Below are positions 7,829 through 17,562 of a stretch of DNA of 64,000 nt, piece after piece. The stretch comes from Streptomyces sp. CB02959. Lineage in GTDB: Bacteria > Actinomycetota > Actinomycetes > Streptomycetales > Streptomycetaceae. The notes under the pieces were generated by a model. It made no database searches, had not been told where the DNA came from, and saw only the letters and a program-made list of their open reading frames with translations. The translations under genes and the position numbers were made by a program. The stretch covers positions 1 to 64,000 of the forward strand of contig NZ_NNBP01000026.1 in assembly GCF_002803155.1 (NCBI RefSeq), read 5' to 3'. Each line of letters starts with the position of its first letter. Position 1 is the first letter of the stretch.

Positions 7829-10681
7829 ATGACTTCTTTCGAAGGTCGCCTTCTGGGGCGGGCGGCCGAGCTGGCGGAGCTGTCCCGATTGGCGGAGTCC
7901 ACACTCGCCGGCGTGGGGCAGGCCGCCTTCGTGGTGGGGGAGGCCGGTCTCGGGAAGACCGCGGTGCTGGAGCAGGCCGCGGCGGACGTCCGGCGCAGGG
8001 GCATGCAGCTGCTCTCCGCGAGCGCCCAGAACCTGGCGCAGCCATGCCCGTTCGCTGTCATCTCCAGCTGCTTGCGGCTGGAGGACTCCCCCTCGGACGA
8101 ACGGCGGGCGCAGGCCGCCGAGGTCCTGCGCGGCGATGCCCGCTACGGTGTGGCGGGCGCCAGGAGCGAGGCCGCGGGGGCGGATGCGGCGACGATCGAG
8201 GCGATGGTCGGACTGGTCGAGGACCTGTGCGCGCAGCGGCCGTTGGCCCTGTTCCTCGACGATCTGCAGTGGGCCGATCCGGCGAGCCTTGCCGTGTTGC
8301 ACAAACTGGTGCGCTCGGTGCACCAGTTGCCGCTTCTCGTGGTCGGCGCCCACCGCCCCGTGCCCGGAGCGGGGGATGTCGCCCAGCTGTCGCGGAGCAC
8401 GATCGCCGGCAACCGCACGCGGCTGGAACTGGCACCACTGGATGCCCCGGCCGTGGCGGCCCTGCTCGCAGACCGCTGCGGCCGGGAGGCCGGCCCCCGA
8501 CTGCGGCGGATGGCCGAGGGAGCCGCCGGAAACCCGCTGTACCTCACGGAGTTGATCGCCGCGCTGCGGCGCGAGCACGCCATCGAGACCGGGGGAACCA
8601 TGGCGGAGATCTCCTCCGACTGTGCGCTGCCGCCGCTGACCGCGCTGGTCACGCACCGGTTCCGCCACCTGCGCGAAGACCTGCTCCAGATGCTGCGCGT
8701 CGTCTCCGTACTGGGCGCCGGCTGCACCACCGCCGAACTCGCCGCGGTCATGGACATCCCGCTGCGCGACCTGCTGACCGCCATGGCCGAGGCCGAGGCG
8801 TCCGGAATCCTGAGAGACACCGGCCAGTGCCTGCGCTTCCGCCATGAGCTCATCCGGAACGCGCTGTACGACGCCGTGCCGGGGTCGGTCCGGGCCATGC
8901 TGCACATGAAGGCGGCCCAGCGGCTCGCCGAGGCCGGCGCGGCTCCGGAACGCGTTGCCGAGCACCTGCTCAACGGGGTGCCGAGCCCGGAATTCCTGAT
9001 CACCTGGCTGGAAGGATCGGCCGCCCGGCTCACCACACGGGCCCCCGCCATGGCTCTGCGGCTCCTCACCACGGCGCTGGAGATCGGCGACCCCGCGGAC
9101 GCCGGATACGGCAACCTCCGTCTGCACCTCGCCGTTGCGCAGCTCTCCTGCGGCCGGCTCGCCGAGGCGGAGGAGAGCGCCCGATCCGCCCTGGCCAAGG
9201 CGCCCGACTCCGGGCTGGAATCCGTACTGCGCTGGATCGTCATCCAGGCCGCGTTCGCCCGCGGCCGGCCCGACCTGGCGCTGGCCGAGGCGCGGGCCGG
9301 ATGCCGGAGCCCCGGTGTCCAGGCGATCGAACGGATCCAGTTCCAGGCGTTCAGCGCGGTGTGCCTCTTCGCGCTGGGCGACCTCGCCGAGGCCGGCGCC
9401 GTCGCCTCACGGGCCCGGTCCGCCGCCGACGAGGCCGGTGACAGCTCCGCCCTGGCCAGCACCCTGCACGTACTGGCCGCCAAGCGCTTCATCGAAACCC
9501 CCGACGCCGAAGCGGTCGAACTGGCGCGGCAGGCCACCCGGATCACCCCCGACACGATGCACCCCGCCCAGTGGCTGGGGCTGCAACTCTCCCTGGTCAA
9601 CTGCTATATCGACCTCGACCGCGGGCCCGACGCCCAGCGGACCCTCGCCGCCGTGCAGAAACCGGCGGAGCGCATCGGCGGGATGTTCCTGCCCTGGTAC
9701 CACCTGTCCTGCGCGCTCCTCGCGTTCCACACAGGGCGCTGGGACGACGCGCTGGCGGAGATCGAAGCGGGTCTCGACTGCGGAGACGAGGCCGCGATGA
9801 GCCGGGCGCTACGGGCGACGGCGGCGGTGATCGCCGCCCACAGAGGTCGTCGCCCCCTCGCCGAAGCACACCTGGCGGCCGTGCTGCCCGAGCTCGACAA
9901 CGCGACGGTCGCCGCCTTCTACGAGTACCTGCCGATGTGCGCCGGCGCCCTGCTGGACGAGGCGCGGGGCGACGACCGACGCGCGTACTCCCGGCTCGCC
10001 GAGGCGTTCGCCGAGGGCGTCGGCCATCTGCCCGGCCAGCTGATCCTGGGCTTCCTCACCCCCGATCTGGTCCGACTCGCCCTGGCCCAGGGGGATCACG
10101 ACAGCGCACGGCGCTACGCCGCCGCCGCGCAACGCCGGGCCGAGGACAGCGGCGGCCTCTACCACCTCGGTGACGCCTACCGTTGCGCAGGTCTGCTCAG
10201 CGGGGACCCCGATCTGCTCATGGAGGCGGTCCGCTGCTACCGCAACGCCCCGCGGCCGCTCAACGCGGCACACGCCTGCACCGATGCGGCCGAAGCACTG
10301 GCCCGCCGAGGGCGCCTGGACGACGCCCGGGTCCTGCTCGACCAGGCGCTGGCGACGTTCACCCGGCTCGGCGCGGTCTGGGACGCGGCGCAGGCGAAAT
10401 CCCGCCTGCGGGCGGTCGCCGTCCGCCGCGGATCGCACCGGCCCCGAGCCGGCGCACGCGACGGCTGGCAGGCGCTCACACATACGGAACGCCTGGTCGC
10501 GGAGCATGTCGCCGAAGGGTGTTCCAACCCCGAGATCGCGGCTCGGCTGTCCATCGCGCGCAGCACCGTCAGCACCCATGTCTCCAGCATCCTCAGAAAG
10601 CTGGCGATGACCTCCCGGGTCGAAATCGCCGCGGAGGTGACCCGTCGGCAGCGGTCCGGGCGGTCGCGTTCGCAGGACTGA
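7829..10681 (+). CDS. large LuxR-family (LAL) transcriptional regulator
   Basis: A regulator of about 950 residues. An N-terminal AAA/STAND ATPase carries Walker A VGEAGLGKTA (about 34-43) and Walker B ALFLDDLQWAD, a long alpha-helical TPR-like middle section follows, and the last 65 residues are a LuxR helix-turn-helix (LTHTERLVAEHVAEG ... IARSTVSTHVSSILRKL). This is the usual 900-1000 aa layout of LAL activators of actinobacterial secondary metabolism and catabolism. The ATG at 7829 with GGGGG 7 nt upstream is preferred over an in-frame GTG at 7817. It is divergent from the P450 operon, which is its most likely local target. Confidence 0.93.
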   Translation: MTSFEGRLLGRAAELAELSRLAESTLAGVGQAAFVVGEAGLGKTAVLEQAAADVRRRGMQLLSASAQNLAQPCPFAVISSCLRLEDSPSDERRAQAAEVLRGDARYGVAGARSEAAGADAATIEAMVGLVEDLCAQRPLALFLDDLQWADPASLAVLHKLVRSVHQLPLLVVGAHRPVPGAGDVAQLSRSTIAGNRTRLELAPLDAPAVAALLADRCGREAGPRLRRMAEGAAGNPLYLTELIAALRREHAIETGGTMAEISSDCALPPLTALVTHRFRHLREDLLQMLRVVSVLGAGCTTAELAAVMDIPLRDLLTAMAEAEASGILRDTGQCLRFRHELIRNALYDAVPGSVRAMLHMKAAQRLAEAGAAPERVAEHLLNGVPSPEFLITWLEGSAARLTTRAPAMALRLLTTALEIGDPADAGYGNLRLHLAVAQLSCGRLAEAEESARSALAKAPDSGLESVLRWIVIQAAFARGRPDLALAEARAGCRSPGVQAIERIQFQAFSAVCLFALGDLAEAGAVASRARSAADEAGDSSALASTLHVLAAKRFIETPDAEAVELARQATRITPDTMHPAQWLGLQLSLVNCYIDLDRGPDAQRTLAAVQKPAERIGGMFLPWYHLSCALLAFHTGRWDDALAEIEAGLDCGDEAAMSRALRATAAVIAAHRGRRPLAEAHLAAVLPELDNATVAAFYEYLPMCAGALLDEARGDDRRAYSRLAEAFAEGVGHLPGQLILGFLTPDLVRLALAQGDHDSARRYAAAAQRRAEDSGGLYHLGDAYRCAGLLSGDPDLLMEAVRCYRNAPRPLNAAHACTDAAEALARRGRLDDARVLLDQALATFTRLGAVWDAAQAKSRLRAVAVRRGSHRPRAGARDGWQALTHTERLVAEHVAEGCSNPEIAARLSIARSTVSTHVSSILRKLAMTSRVEIAAEVTRRQRSGRSRSQD

Positions 10682-10721
10682 GCCGTCCGCCGGGGGCCGG
10701 GGCGCGCGGGCCCCACGCATC

Positions 10722-10754
10722 GTTCCCCGGCTCCGTTCGCGGAGGCCGGGGAAC
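10722..10754. terminator. bidirectional terminator hairpin
   Basis: GTTCCCCGGC (10722-10731) pairs with GCCGGGGAAC (10745-10754); three further base pairs can form beyond a bulge. It lies between the convergent LAL and lectin-protein genes. Confidence 0.65.
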
Positions 10755-10805
10755 CGTCCGACGGCGGTGTGCCGTCAGATCACGAGGTGGCGCGCGGTGC
10801 GCCGG

Positions 10806-11945
10806 TCACCGGTTGTCGACGCACTCCTTGGCGAGGCTGTCGCTTGTGCACAGCACCAGGTTGCTGCTGAGCTGGTCGGTGCCGTCGACGGCGGGGACCG
10901 TGGCGGTGCCGTCGCCGGACCACTTGTCACCGAGGTCGTTGGTGAACGTCCACTTGCCGGTCACCGTCTTCATCAGCTGGCCTCGCATCGCCCAGCTGTA
11001 GTTGTTCGGCTTCACGGATATCTTGTTGGCGTCGCTGACGGTGTCGGTCTGGGTCCAGGAGTGCTCGTAGCGTGCGCTGATCGCGTTGCTGACCTTGGCC
11101 GTGACGATCTCGATGTTGACCCCGACCTCGCTGGTGACGGTGATGGAGCTGCCCACCGTGTTGGTCTGGGACGAGGTCTGCGTCCAGGTGATGGTCCGGT
11201 CCGCCGGGTCGGTGCTGTTGTTCCACACGTTGGAGCTGACCCGCTTGAGGTTGCCCACGGACGCCACGCTGTCGCCGGTGACCGCGTAGTCACAGGACTT
11301 GATGATGCTGGAACTGTTGCTGCACTGCTTGAGGGCGTACGCGGTGGCCAGATCCGACAGTGTGGGGCCCGTGTACCCGGGGCTGGGCGTCGGCCCGATG
11401 ATCCACTCCTGGTTGCTGTTGCCGTTGCAGCCCGAGATGCCGACCGTCGTGCCGTCGTTGCCGCTTCCCCCGAACACGTCCATGCACTTGTCGGTGTTGA
11501 CGTTCCGGATCAGGTAGTAGCCGCCGCCACCACGTGAGGGCTGCAAGTACCAGTTCTGCTTGGTGTTGGTCTGGTCGCAGTACCGCGGCTCGACGAGATG
11601 GTTGTTGTCGGTGTTGAAGTCGAGGCACTTCTGCGTCTTGTCGTTGCGGATCAGGAAGCTCCCGTCACCGTTGGGCAGGATGCTCCAGTTCGCCATCGGC
11701 GTCTTGTTGACGACGATCTCGGTCCCGTAGTCGGGTGAGTCCTTCGCCAGGTCCAGGGACGGCGCGAGGCCGTCCGCCTGGGGCAACCGCGGTGACAGGG
11801 ACAGGCCCGCCAGTGCGGGGGTGTCCGCGTGGGCCGTTCCGGTCGTCAGCGGAGACACCGATGCGGCGAGCGTGGCGAAGGCGACCGCGGCGAATGCGGC
11901 CATCGTGCGCCGCACCGGCCCGTGGGGGGTCGACTCGGTGATCAT
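10806..11945 (-). CDS. secreted ricin-B-lectin protein with aerolysin-like C-terminal region
   Basis: A 379-residue exported protein. The ATG at 11943-11945 has AAGGAG upstream and starts a Sec signal peptide (RR, then AAFAAVAFATLAASV, cleavage near AHA-DTP at about 41). Residues about 60-190 form a ricin B lectin-type domain with QxW-like repeats (KQNWYLQP, NQEWIIGP) and paired cysteines. The remaining ~180 residues are rich in Ser, Thr, Asn and Val in alternating pattern (TWTQTSSQTNTVGSSITVTS), like the beta-pore-forming aerolysin/ETX-MTX2 region. The predicted role is carbohydrate binding with membrane attack or binding. The ricin call is fairly secure, the pore-forming call is inference from pattern. 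Confidence 0.75.
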   Translation of the reverse strand: MITESTPHGPVRRTMAAFAAVAFATLAASVSPLTTGTAHADTPALAGLSLSPRLPQADGLAPSLDLAKDSPDYGTEIVVNKTPMANWSILPNGDGSFLIRNDKTQKCLDFNTDNNHLVEPRYCDQTNTKQNWYLQPSRGGGGYYLIRNVNTDKCMDVFGGSGNDGTTVGISGCNGNSNQEWIIGPTPSPGYTGPTLSDLATAYALKQCSNSSSIIKSCDYAVTGDSVASVGNLKRVSSNVWNNSTDPADRTITWTQTSSQTNTVGSSITVTSEVGVNIEIVTAKVSNAISARYEHSWTQTDTVSDANKISVKPNNYSWAMRGQLMKTVTGKWTFTNDLGDKWSGDGTATVPAVDGTDQLSSNLVLCTSDSLAKECVDNR

Positions 11946-12289
11946 GATTGGTCTGTTCTCCTTCGGCAGTTCTTGCCTGCAGGGCGGGTTCGACGACCGC
12001 CCTTGCGCCGCAACGCGGCAACCTGTTCCGGAAAGGAGGCGAGGAAGCACTCCGCCCCCGGCTGCGGCCTGCTGCGGCGGTGTCAACGTACGGGCCGCCA
12101 CGTGCCGTTACATCCGTCAACTGACGGAGGCTTGAGGGACGGTGGCACCCCGGCGCTCCTCGGCGCCCGCCCGGGCATCGTCGAGGCGCGTACCGGTCGT
12201 CAACCGTTTCATGAGCATTCAACTGACTGCTCCTGAACGTTGTCGCGCACCGCACCTACGGTCCTTGAGGCTTTCGAAGGAAGGGACTC
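11946..12289. promoter_or_regulatory. divergent intergenic region with repeated TCAACTGAC motif
   Basis: No gene is supported in these 344 bp. TCCGTCA-AC-TGACGGA (12113-12128) is a perfect dyad whose core TCAACTGAC (12117-12125) recurs at 12219-12227, about 70 bp before the ABC transporter gene. This pattern fits two binding sites for one regulator serving the lectin gene and the ABC operon; no regulator is adjacent. Confidence 0.45.
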
Positions 12290-13231
12290 ATGGACGCACT
12301 CCTCGCAGTCCGGGCTCGCGGGATCACCAAGTGGTTCGGCGATGTCGTCGCACTCGACGGCGTCGACCTGGATGTGACGCAGGGGCAGATTCACGGCCTG
12401 GTCGGCCCGAACGGCGCCGGCAAGACGACCTTGCTCGGCCTCCTGCTGGGTCTGGCCGTCGCCGACAGCGGCAGCCTGGCGATCCTGGGTACGCCGGTCG
12501 GGCGGGCACTCGACGCTCCCGACGGTGTCGCGGGCTTCGTGGACGGACCCGGGCTCTACCCCTCGCTCACCGCCCGGCAGAACCTCGCCGCGCTGGCCGC
12601 CCTCCGCGGTGACGGCGCGCGGACGACGGCGATCGACGACGCGCTCGCGCAGGTCGGGCTCACCGATGTCGCCGACGACCGGGCGCGCGGCTTCTCCCTC
12701 GGCATGCGACAGCGGCTGGGGCTGGCCGCGGCGCTGCTCACCAAGCCCCGGCTGCTCGTGCTCGACGAGCCGTCCAACGGCCTGGACCCGGCCGGCAAGA
12801 AGCACGTACACGCTGTCCTGACCCGGCTCGCGACGGACGGCACCGGCATCGTGCTCTCCAGTCACCGCATGGACGACGTGGAGGCCCTGTGCTCCGACGT
12901 CAGCATCCTCGCCGCCGGGCGGCTCGTCTTCTCCGGGCCGTTGAGCAAACTGGCCGCCGAGGAGCGGGAACTCGACTACCGCGTCCGCACCTCCGATGCG
13001 CACGCCGCCCGCCGACTGGCCGCCGAAACAGCCGGGATCCGCCTCGTCGACGACACCGGGGCACGGCACGACGCGCAGGTGCTCGTCGTGCGCGCGCCGG
13101 TGCCCGCCCTTGACGAACTGGTGGTGCGGCTGGTGCAGGCGGGCGTCGCGGTACGCGAGCTCTCCCCCGTGGTATCGCCGCTGGAGGCAGCGTTCCTCAC
13201 CCTCACCGAACCCGAGGAGGCCGGGCGATGA
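12290..13231 (+). CDS. ABC transporter ATP-binding protein
   Basis: A 313-residue ATPase of the DrrA/multidrug export type. It shows Walker A (GPNGAGKTT), a Q-loop region, the signature FSLGMRQRLGLA in place of canonical LSGGQ, Walker B LLVLDEPSNGLDP and the switch His in SSHRMDDVEALC. The C-terminal ~90 residues are the extra regulatory domain common in export ATPases. Its stop overlaps the permease ATG (ATGA), so the two form one exporter. Start ATG 12290 has AGGAAGGGA upstream. Confidence 0.94.
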   Translation: MDALLAVRARGITKWFGDVVALDGVDLDVTQGQIHGLVGPNGAGKTTLLGLLLGLAVADSGSLAILGTPVGRALDAPDGVAGFVDGPGLYPSLTARQNLAALAALRGDGARTTAIDDALAQVGLTDVADDRARGFSLGMRQRLGLAAALLTKPRLLVLDEPSNGLDPAGKKHVHAVLTRLATDGTGIVLSSHRMDDVEALCSDVSILAAGRLVFSGPLSKLAAEERELDYRVRTSDAHAARRLAAETAGIRLVDDTGARHDAQVLVVRAPVPALDELVVRLVQAGVAVRELSPVVSPLEAAFLTLTEPEEAGR

Positions 13232-14589
13232 ACGCGACCCTCACCCACGCCCAGCCCCACGGTGCCGGTACCCGCCGCGCCTCGGTGGCGCGCGGCTACC
13301 GCTTCGAGCTGGTCAAGCTGGTCTCGCAGTGGCGGATCCGCCTGCTGGTTCTCGCCTGCTGGATCGCGCCGGCACTCTTCGTCGCCGCGGTGAGCCAGCA
13401 GAGCACGCTCCCCGTCGACACCCTCTTCGGCCGCTGGATGCACGCCACGGGATGGGCCGGGCCGCTGGTGGTGCTCGGTTTCGCGGGCACCTGGGCGCTT
13501 CCGCTGCTGACCTCGGTGGTCGCCGGCGACGTGTTCGCCGCCGAGGACCGGCTCGGTACCTGGCGCCACCTGCTCGTGGCGGTCCGCTCGCCCAGGCGGA
13601 TCTTCGCCGCGAAGGCGTTCGCCAGCCTCACCGTCCTGATGCTGCTCGTGGCCGGGCTGGCCTGTTCCAGCGCGGCCGGTGGGGTCGTGGCGGTCGGCAA
13701 CCAGCCGCTGGTCGGCCTCGACGGCCACCTGCTGACGCCGGCGGACGCCGCCGTCAGAGTCCTGCTCGCCTGGGTCTGCGTCCTCGCTCCGACCCTCGCC
13801 CTGGCCGGGATCGGACTGCTCGGGTCCGTCGCGCTGGGGCGCTCCCCGATGGGACTGCTGCTGCCCGTGCTCGTCGCCCTCGCGATGCAGCTCGCCCAGA
13901 TGATGCCACTGCCCGTCGCCGTCCGCCTCGCCCTGCCCAGCTACGCCTTCATCGCCTGGAACGGGCTGTTCACCGGCCCGGCCCAGCTCGCCCCGCTCCT
14001 GATCGGCATCGGTGTCAGCCTGGCCTGGGCCGTGCTGGCGACGGCGCTGGCCTACCTGCTGTTCCTGCGGCGCGACTTCACCAACCTGAGCTACGACGGC
14101 TCGGGGCGCCGCACGGTCACCGTCGGAGTCCTGCCGCTGGCCGGGCTGGTCGCCGTGACGGTGGCCGTCCTCACCGCGTCGTCCACGGCCACCGGCTCCG
14201 GGATCGAGCAGGACAAGGTGCAGCGCTCGGTCGCCACGGCGTTCGCCCACCTGTACCGCATGCAGACCGAGCAGCTCCACCGGCCCCACGTCACCGAAGC
14301 CCAGCTGAAGGCCGAGGCGACGTGCACCAAGGGTGGTCTCCGGACTGCCGCGCAAGGGGCGGGCAACGACTGGCGCTGCGTCGTCTCCTGGCACCTCCCC
14401 GGCGTCGACGCCGCCGGCCAGGCCGTCTACCAGCTCGACGTGACCCCGGACGGGCGGTTCATGGCCGACGGCGATGGGCCGAAGGAGGTCAACGGCTACT
14501 TCCTGGTGCGGACCCCCGAGGGCGACGCACCGAACCCGCTGTGGCAGTTCGACGCCGATGTCGAACTTCTCTCCACCTCGAAGGGATGA
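13228..14589 (+). CDS. ABC transporter permease
   Basis: A 453-residue membrane protein. About six hydrophobic segments between residues 35 and 310 form an ABC-2-type permease. The final ~140 residues after a last membrane segment (VLPLAGLVAVTVAVLTASS) form a soluble, probably extracytoplasmic domain with two cysteines and ending in a beta-rich stretch. It is coupled to the ATPase by a 4-nt overlap and followed after 4 nt by the beta-propeller/phosphoesterase gene. The substrate is unknown. Confidence 0.88.
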   Translation: MNATLTHAQPHGAGTRRASVARGYRFELVKLVSQWRIRLLVLACWIAPALFVAAVSQQSTLPVDTLFGRWMHATGWAGPLVVLGFAGTWALPLLTSVVAGDVFAAEDRLGTWRHLLVAVRSPRRIFAAKAFASLTVLMLLVAGLACSSAAGGVVAVGNQPLVGLDGHLLTPADAAVRVLLAWVCVLAPTLALAGIGLLGSVALGRSPMGLLLPVLVALAMQLAQMMPLPVAVRLALPSYAFIAWNGLFTGPAQLAPLLIGIGVSLAWAVLATALAYLLFLRRDFTNLSYDGSGRRTVTVGVLPLAGLVAVTVAVLTASSTATGSGIEQDKVQRSVATAFAHLYRMQTEQLHRPHVTEAQLKAEATCTKGGLRTAAQGAGNDWRCVVSWHLPGVDAAGQAVYQLDVTPDGRFMADGDGPKEVNGYFLVRTPEGDAPNPLWQFDADVELLSTSKG

Positions 14590-14593
14590 CTCC

Positions 14594-17347
14594 ATGCAGG
14601 TCATACGCCGCCGCCGGCATGACGAGAACGAGCGTGCCGGAAAACTCCGCAGACGTTTCAGCCGCCGCGGCACCCTGGCCACGGCCACCGCGGTCGTACT
14701 CGCCGCCACCGCCGGCATCGGTTACGCCCAGACGCACCAGTTCGGCACCGCCCAGGTCGGCCAGAAGACGGCTGACGGCCAGGTCGTCTCCAGCGACCAG
14801 TACATCGCGCCGTACGGCGACCGCCTCGTCATCGACAACGGCAAGATCATGTCGTCCTCGGCCAGCCCGGACGGCACCCACATCGCGGCCTCGCTGACCG
14901 ACGGCGGGGCGGCGCTGGCCATCGTCGACCGCAAGAACTGGAAGGTGCAGCAGCTCGTCAGCGCCTCCGCTTCGTCGAACCCGCGCATCAGCGGCAACTC
15001 CGTGGGCCAGGAAGGCCCCACGTACTCGCCCGACGGCAAGCAGCTGTGGCTGGGCCAGACCGACGGCTACACCAAGTTCACGGTGAATCCGGACGGCAGC
15101 GTCAGCGCCCCGGCGTTCGTCAAGATCCCGGCGGACGGGTCCAAGCACGCGCTGGTGGGCGAGCCGGTGTTCTCGTCCGACGGCGCCACCGTGTACGCCG
15201 CGGTCAACGGCCAGAACAAGGTGGTCGCCCTCGACGCGGCAACCGGGGCCGTCAAGCGCAGCTGGGACGTGGGCAACGCCCCGCGTGACATGGTCAAGGT
15301 CGGCGACAAGCTCTACGTCAGCAACGAGGGCGGCCGTCCGGCCAAGCCCGGCGAGACCACCATCAACTCCTACAACACCCAGGTGCCGGCCGACCCGAAG
15401 ACCGGCGCCACCACCACCGGCACGGTCAGCGTCATCGACCTGGCGAAGCCGGATGCCGCCGTCGGCAGCATCGACGTCGGTCTGCACCCGACCGCCCTGT
15501 ACGCCAAGGGCGGGGCACTGTTCGTCACCAACACCGCCACCAACGACGTGTCGGTCATCAGCACCGCCCGCGACAAGGTCGTGCAGACCATCGCCACCCG
15601 TCCCTGGCCGGAGGCGTCGGTGGGTTACGAGCCCAACGCGGTGACGCTCACCGACGACGGTCATCTGCTGGTGACGCTGGGCCGCGCCAACGCGGTCGCC
15701 GTATACAAGTACAAGAGCCCGCAGGAGCCGGTCAGTTACGTCGGCCTGCTCCCCACGGACTACTTCCCCTCGGAGATCGCCACCGTCGGCAAACAGGTGC
15801 TGGTCTCCAACACCCGCGGCATCGACGCCCGCCGCCCCAACACCAGCGGCGCGCACGGCACCCACGACACCACCTCCAGCCTGCAGCGGTTCACCCTGCC
15901 GGACGACAGCGTCATCAGGTCCGAGACGGCCAAGGTCTTCAAGCAGAACGGCTGGACGGGCAACGCGGTCAAGAAGGCCGACGGCAAGAACCACGCGAAG
16001 CCGACAGCGGTCCCGCAGCGGCTCGGCGACCCCTCGACGATCAAGCACGTCTTCCTGATCGTCAAGGAGAACCGGACCTACGACCAGGTCTTCGGCGACA
16101 TCCCGCAGGGCAACGGCGACGCGAAGCTGGCGCAGTTCGGCGAGAACGTGACGCCGAACCAGCATGCGATGGCCAAGCAGTTCGGGCTGTACGACAACAC
16201 CTACGACATCGGCACGAACTCCGCCGAGGGCCACAACTGGCTGATGCAGAGCGACAATCCGGAGTACACCGAGTCCTCGGCCGGTGAGTACCAGCGCAGC
16301 TACGACACCGAGAACGACGCTCTCGGCCACCAGAAGTCCGGTTTCCTGTGGACCGGTGCGCAGGCCGCGGGCAGGTCCGTCAAGGACTTCGGTGAGTTCC
16401 AGTCGGTGGAGAGCAAGCCGTCCGGAGCGACCTGGCAGAACCTGTACTGCGACGCCAGGACCATGGACGCGACCGGGAAGCCCACGGCCTATCCCATCAG
16501 GACCGGGTCGGCGATCCCCTCGCTCAACGACGTGTCGGTGCCCGGCTTCCCGATGTTCGACCTCGACGTCCCGGACGTCTACAAGTACCAGATCTGGAAG
16601 CAGGACTTCGAGAAGAACGGGCCGGCGAACCTGAACATGTTCTGGTTCTCCAACGACCACACCGGTGGTCCCGCGAGCCCGTCCGCCCAGGTCGCGGACA
16701 ACGACCTCGCGGTCGGCAAGATGGTCGACAAGATCTCGCACAGCAAGTACTGGAAGGACTCGGCCATCTTCGTCGTCGAGGACGACTCCCAGGCCGGCCT
16801 CGACCACGTGGACGGGCACCGGGCCCCGATCCAGATCATCAGCCCCTGGGCACAGCACGGCAAGACCGACAGCCGTTACTACACCCAGATCACGATGATC
16901 CGGACCATCGAGCAGATCCTCGGGATCCACCCGATGAACCAGAAGGACAGCGCGGCCAGCCCCATGAGCGGCGCCTTCGCCACCCACCCGGACACCACCC
17001 CGTTCAAGGCGCAGCCCAACCGCGTCCCCCTCACCGACGGCCTGAAGACCCAGCCGTCCTGCGGCACGGACACCCCGGCACCGCAGAGCTCCACGGCGGC
17101 GGCCGTCTCACCCGCGAAGGTCCCCGCGGACAAGCAGGACCTGGCCGCAACCTGGGACAAGTGGAAGTCCAAGCAGCGGCTGACCGGCCCCCACGCCGTC
17201 CCCGACTACGCCAACCCCGCCCAGATGAACCACCTCACCTGGTACGCGACGCACAACTGGAACCGGCCGTACCCGGGCGAGAACAAGATCTTCGCGCCGC
17301 AGGACGTGCCTGGGGCGTACATTCCTTCCTCGGAGAACGACGGCTGA
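14594..17347 (+). CDS. exported YncE-like beta-propeller / phosphoesterase fusion
   Basis: A 917-residue protein. An Arg-rich start followed by TLATATAVVLAATAGIGYAQ is a signal peptide or anchor. Residues about 40-470 are YncE-like propeller blades with repeated spacing of GTVSVIDLAKPDAAVGSIDV-type segments. The second half is an alkaline-phosphatase-fold phosphoesterase domain: KHVFLIVKENRTYDQVFGD opens it, and VVEDDSQAGLDHVDGHRAP and IISPW carry the expected metal-site and core motifs. It acts outside the membrane. Translation starts 4 nt after the permease stop with AAGGGA upstream, so it is part of the ABC operon and may process the exported material. Confidence 0.88.
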   Translation: MQVIRRRRHDENERAGKLRRRFSRRGTLATATAVVLAATAGIGYAQTHQFGTAQVGQKTADGQVVSSDQYIAPYGDRLVIDNGKIMSSSASPDGTHIAASLTDGGAALAIVDRKNWKVQQLVSASASSNPRISGNSVGQEGPTYSPDGKQLWLGQTDGYTKFTVNPDGSVSAPAFVKIPADGSKHALVGEPVFSSDGATVYAAVNGQNKVVALDAATGAVKRSWDVGNAPRDMVKVGDKLYVSNEGGRPAKPGETTINSYNTQVPADPKTGATTTGTVSVIDLAKPDAAVGSIDVGLHPTALYAKGGALFVTNTATNDVSVISTARDKVVQTIATRPWPEASVGYEPNAVTLTDDGHLLVTLGRANAVAVYKYKSPQEPVSYVGLLPTDYFPSEIATVGKQVLVSNTRGIDARRPNTSGAHGTHDTTSSLQRFTLPDDSVIRSETAKVFKQNGWTGNAVKKADGKNHAKPTAVPQRLGDPSTIKHVFLIVKENRTYDQVFGDIPQGNGDAKLAQFGENVTPNQHAMAKQFGLYDNTYDIGTNSAEGHNWLMQSDNPEYTESSAGEYQRSYDTENDALGHQKSGFLWTGAQAAGRSVKDFGEFQSVESKPSGATWQNLYCDARTMDATGKPTAYPIRTGSAIPSLNDVSVPGFPMFDLDVPDVYKYQIWKQDFEKNGPANLNMFWFSNDHTGGPASPSAQVADNDLAVGKMVDKISHSKYWKDSAIFVVEDDSQAGLDHVDGHRAPIQIISPWAQHGKTDSRYYTQITMIRTIEQILGIHPMNQKDSAASPMSGAFATHPDTTPFKAQPNRVPLTDGLKTQPSCGTDTPAPQSSTAAAVSPAKVPADKQDLAATWDKWKSKQRLTGPHAVPDYANPAQMNHLTWYATHNWNRPYPGENKIFAPQDVPGAYIPSSENDG

Positions 17348-17397
17348 TGTCTGCCGGAGGCTGAGGGGCGAGTGGCTTCGCCACTGCCCGGAGCACA

Positions 17398-17426
17398 GCC
17401 GGGGCCCCCTTTTTGCGGGCCCCGGC
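17398..17426 (+). terminator. terminator after the ABC operon
   Basis: GCCGGGGCCC (17398-17407) pairs perfectly with GGGCCCCGGC (17417-17426) around a loop containing a T run. Confidence 0.75.
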
Positions 17427-17562
17427 CGCGTCCTGCGACCTTGGGAGAGGTGTTCCGGTCCCACAGCCTGCGGCGCGATTCCGGTTGCTTGTTGCGGGTC
17501 ATGAACGTTGTCGACAGCGCGCCCGTGCCGGCGGACCGGCGTGCCGTCGCGGCGTTTTCTCG

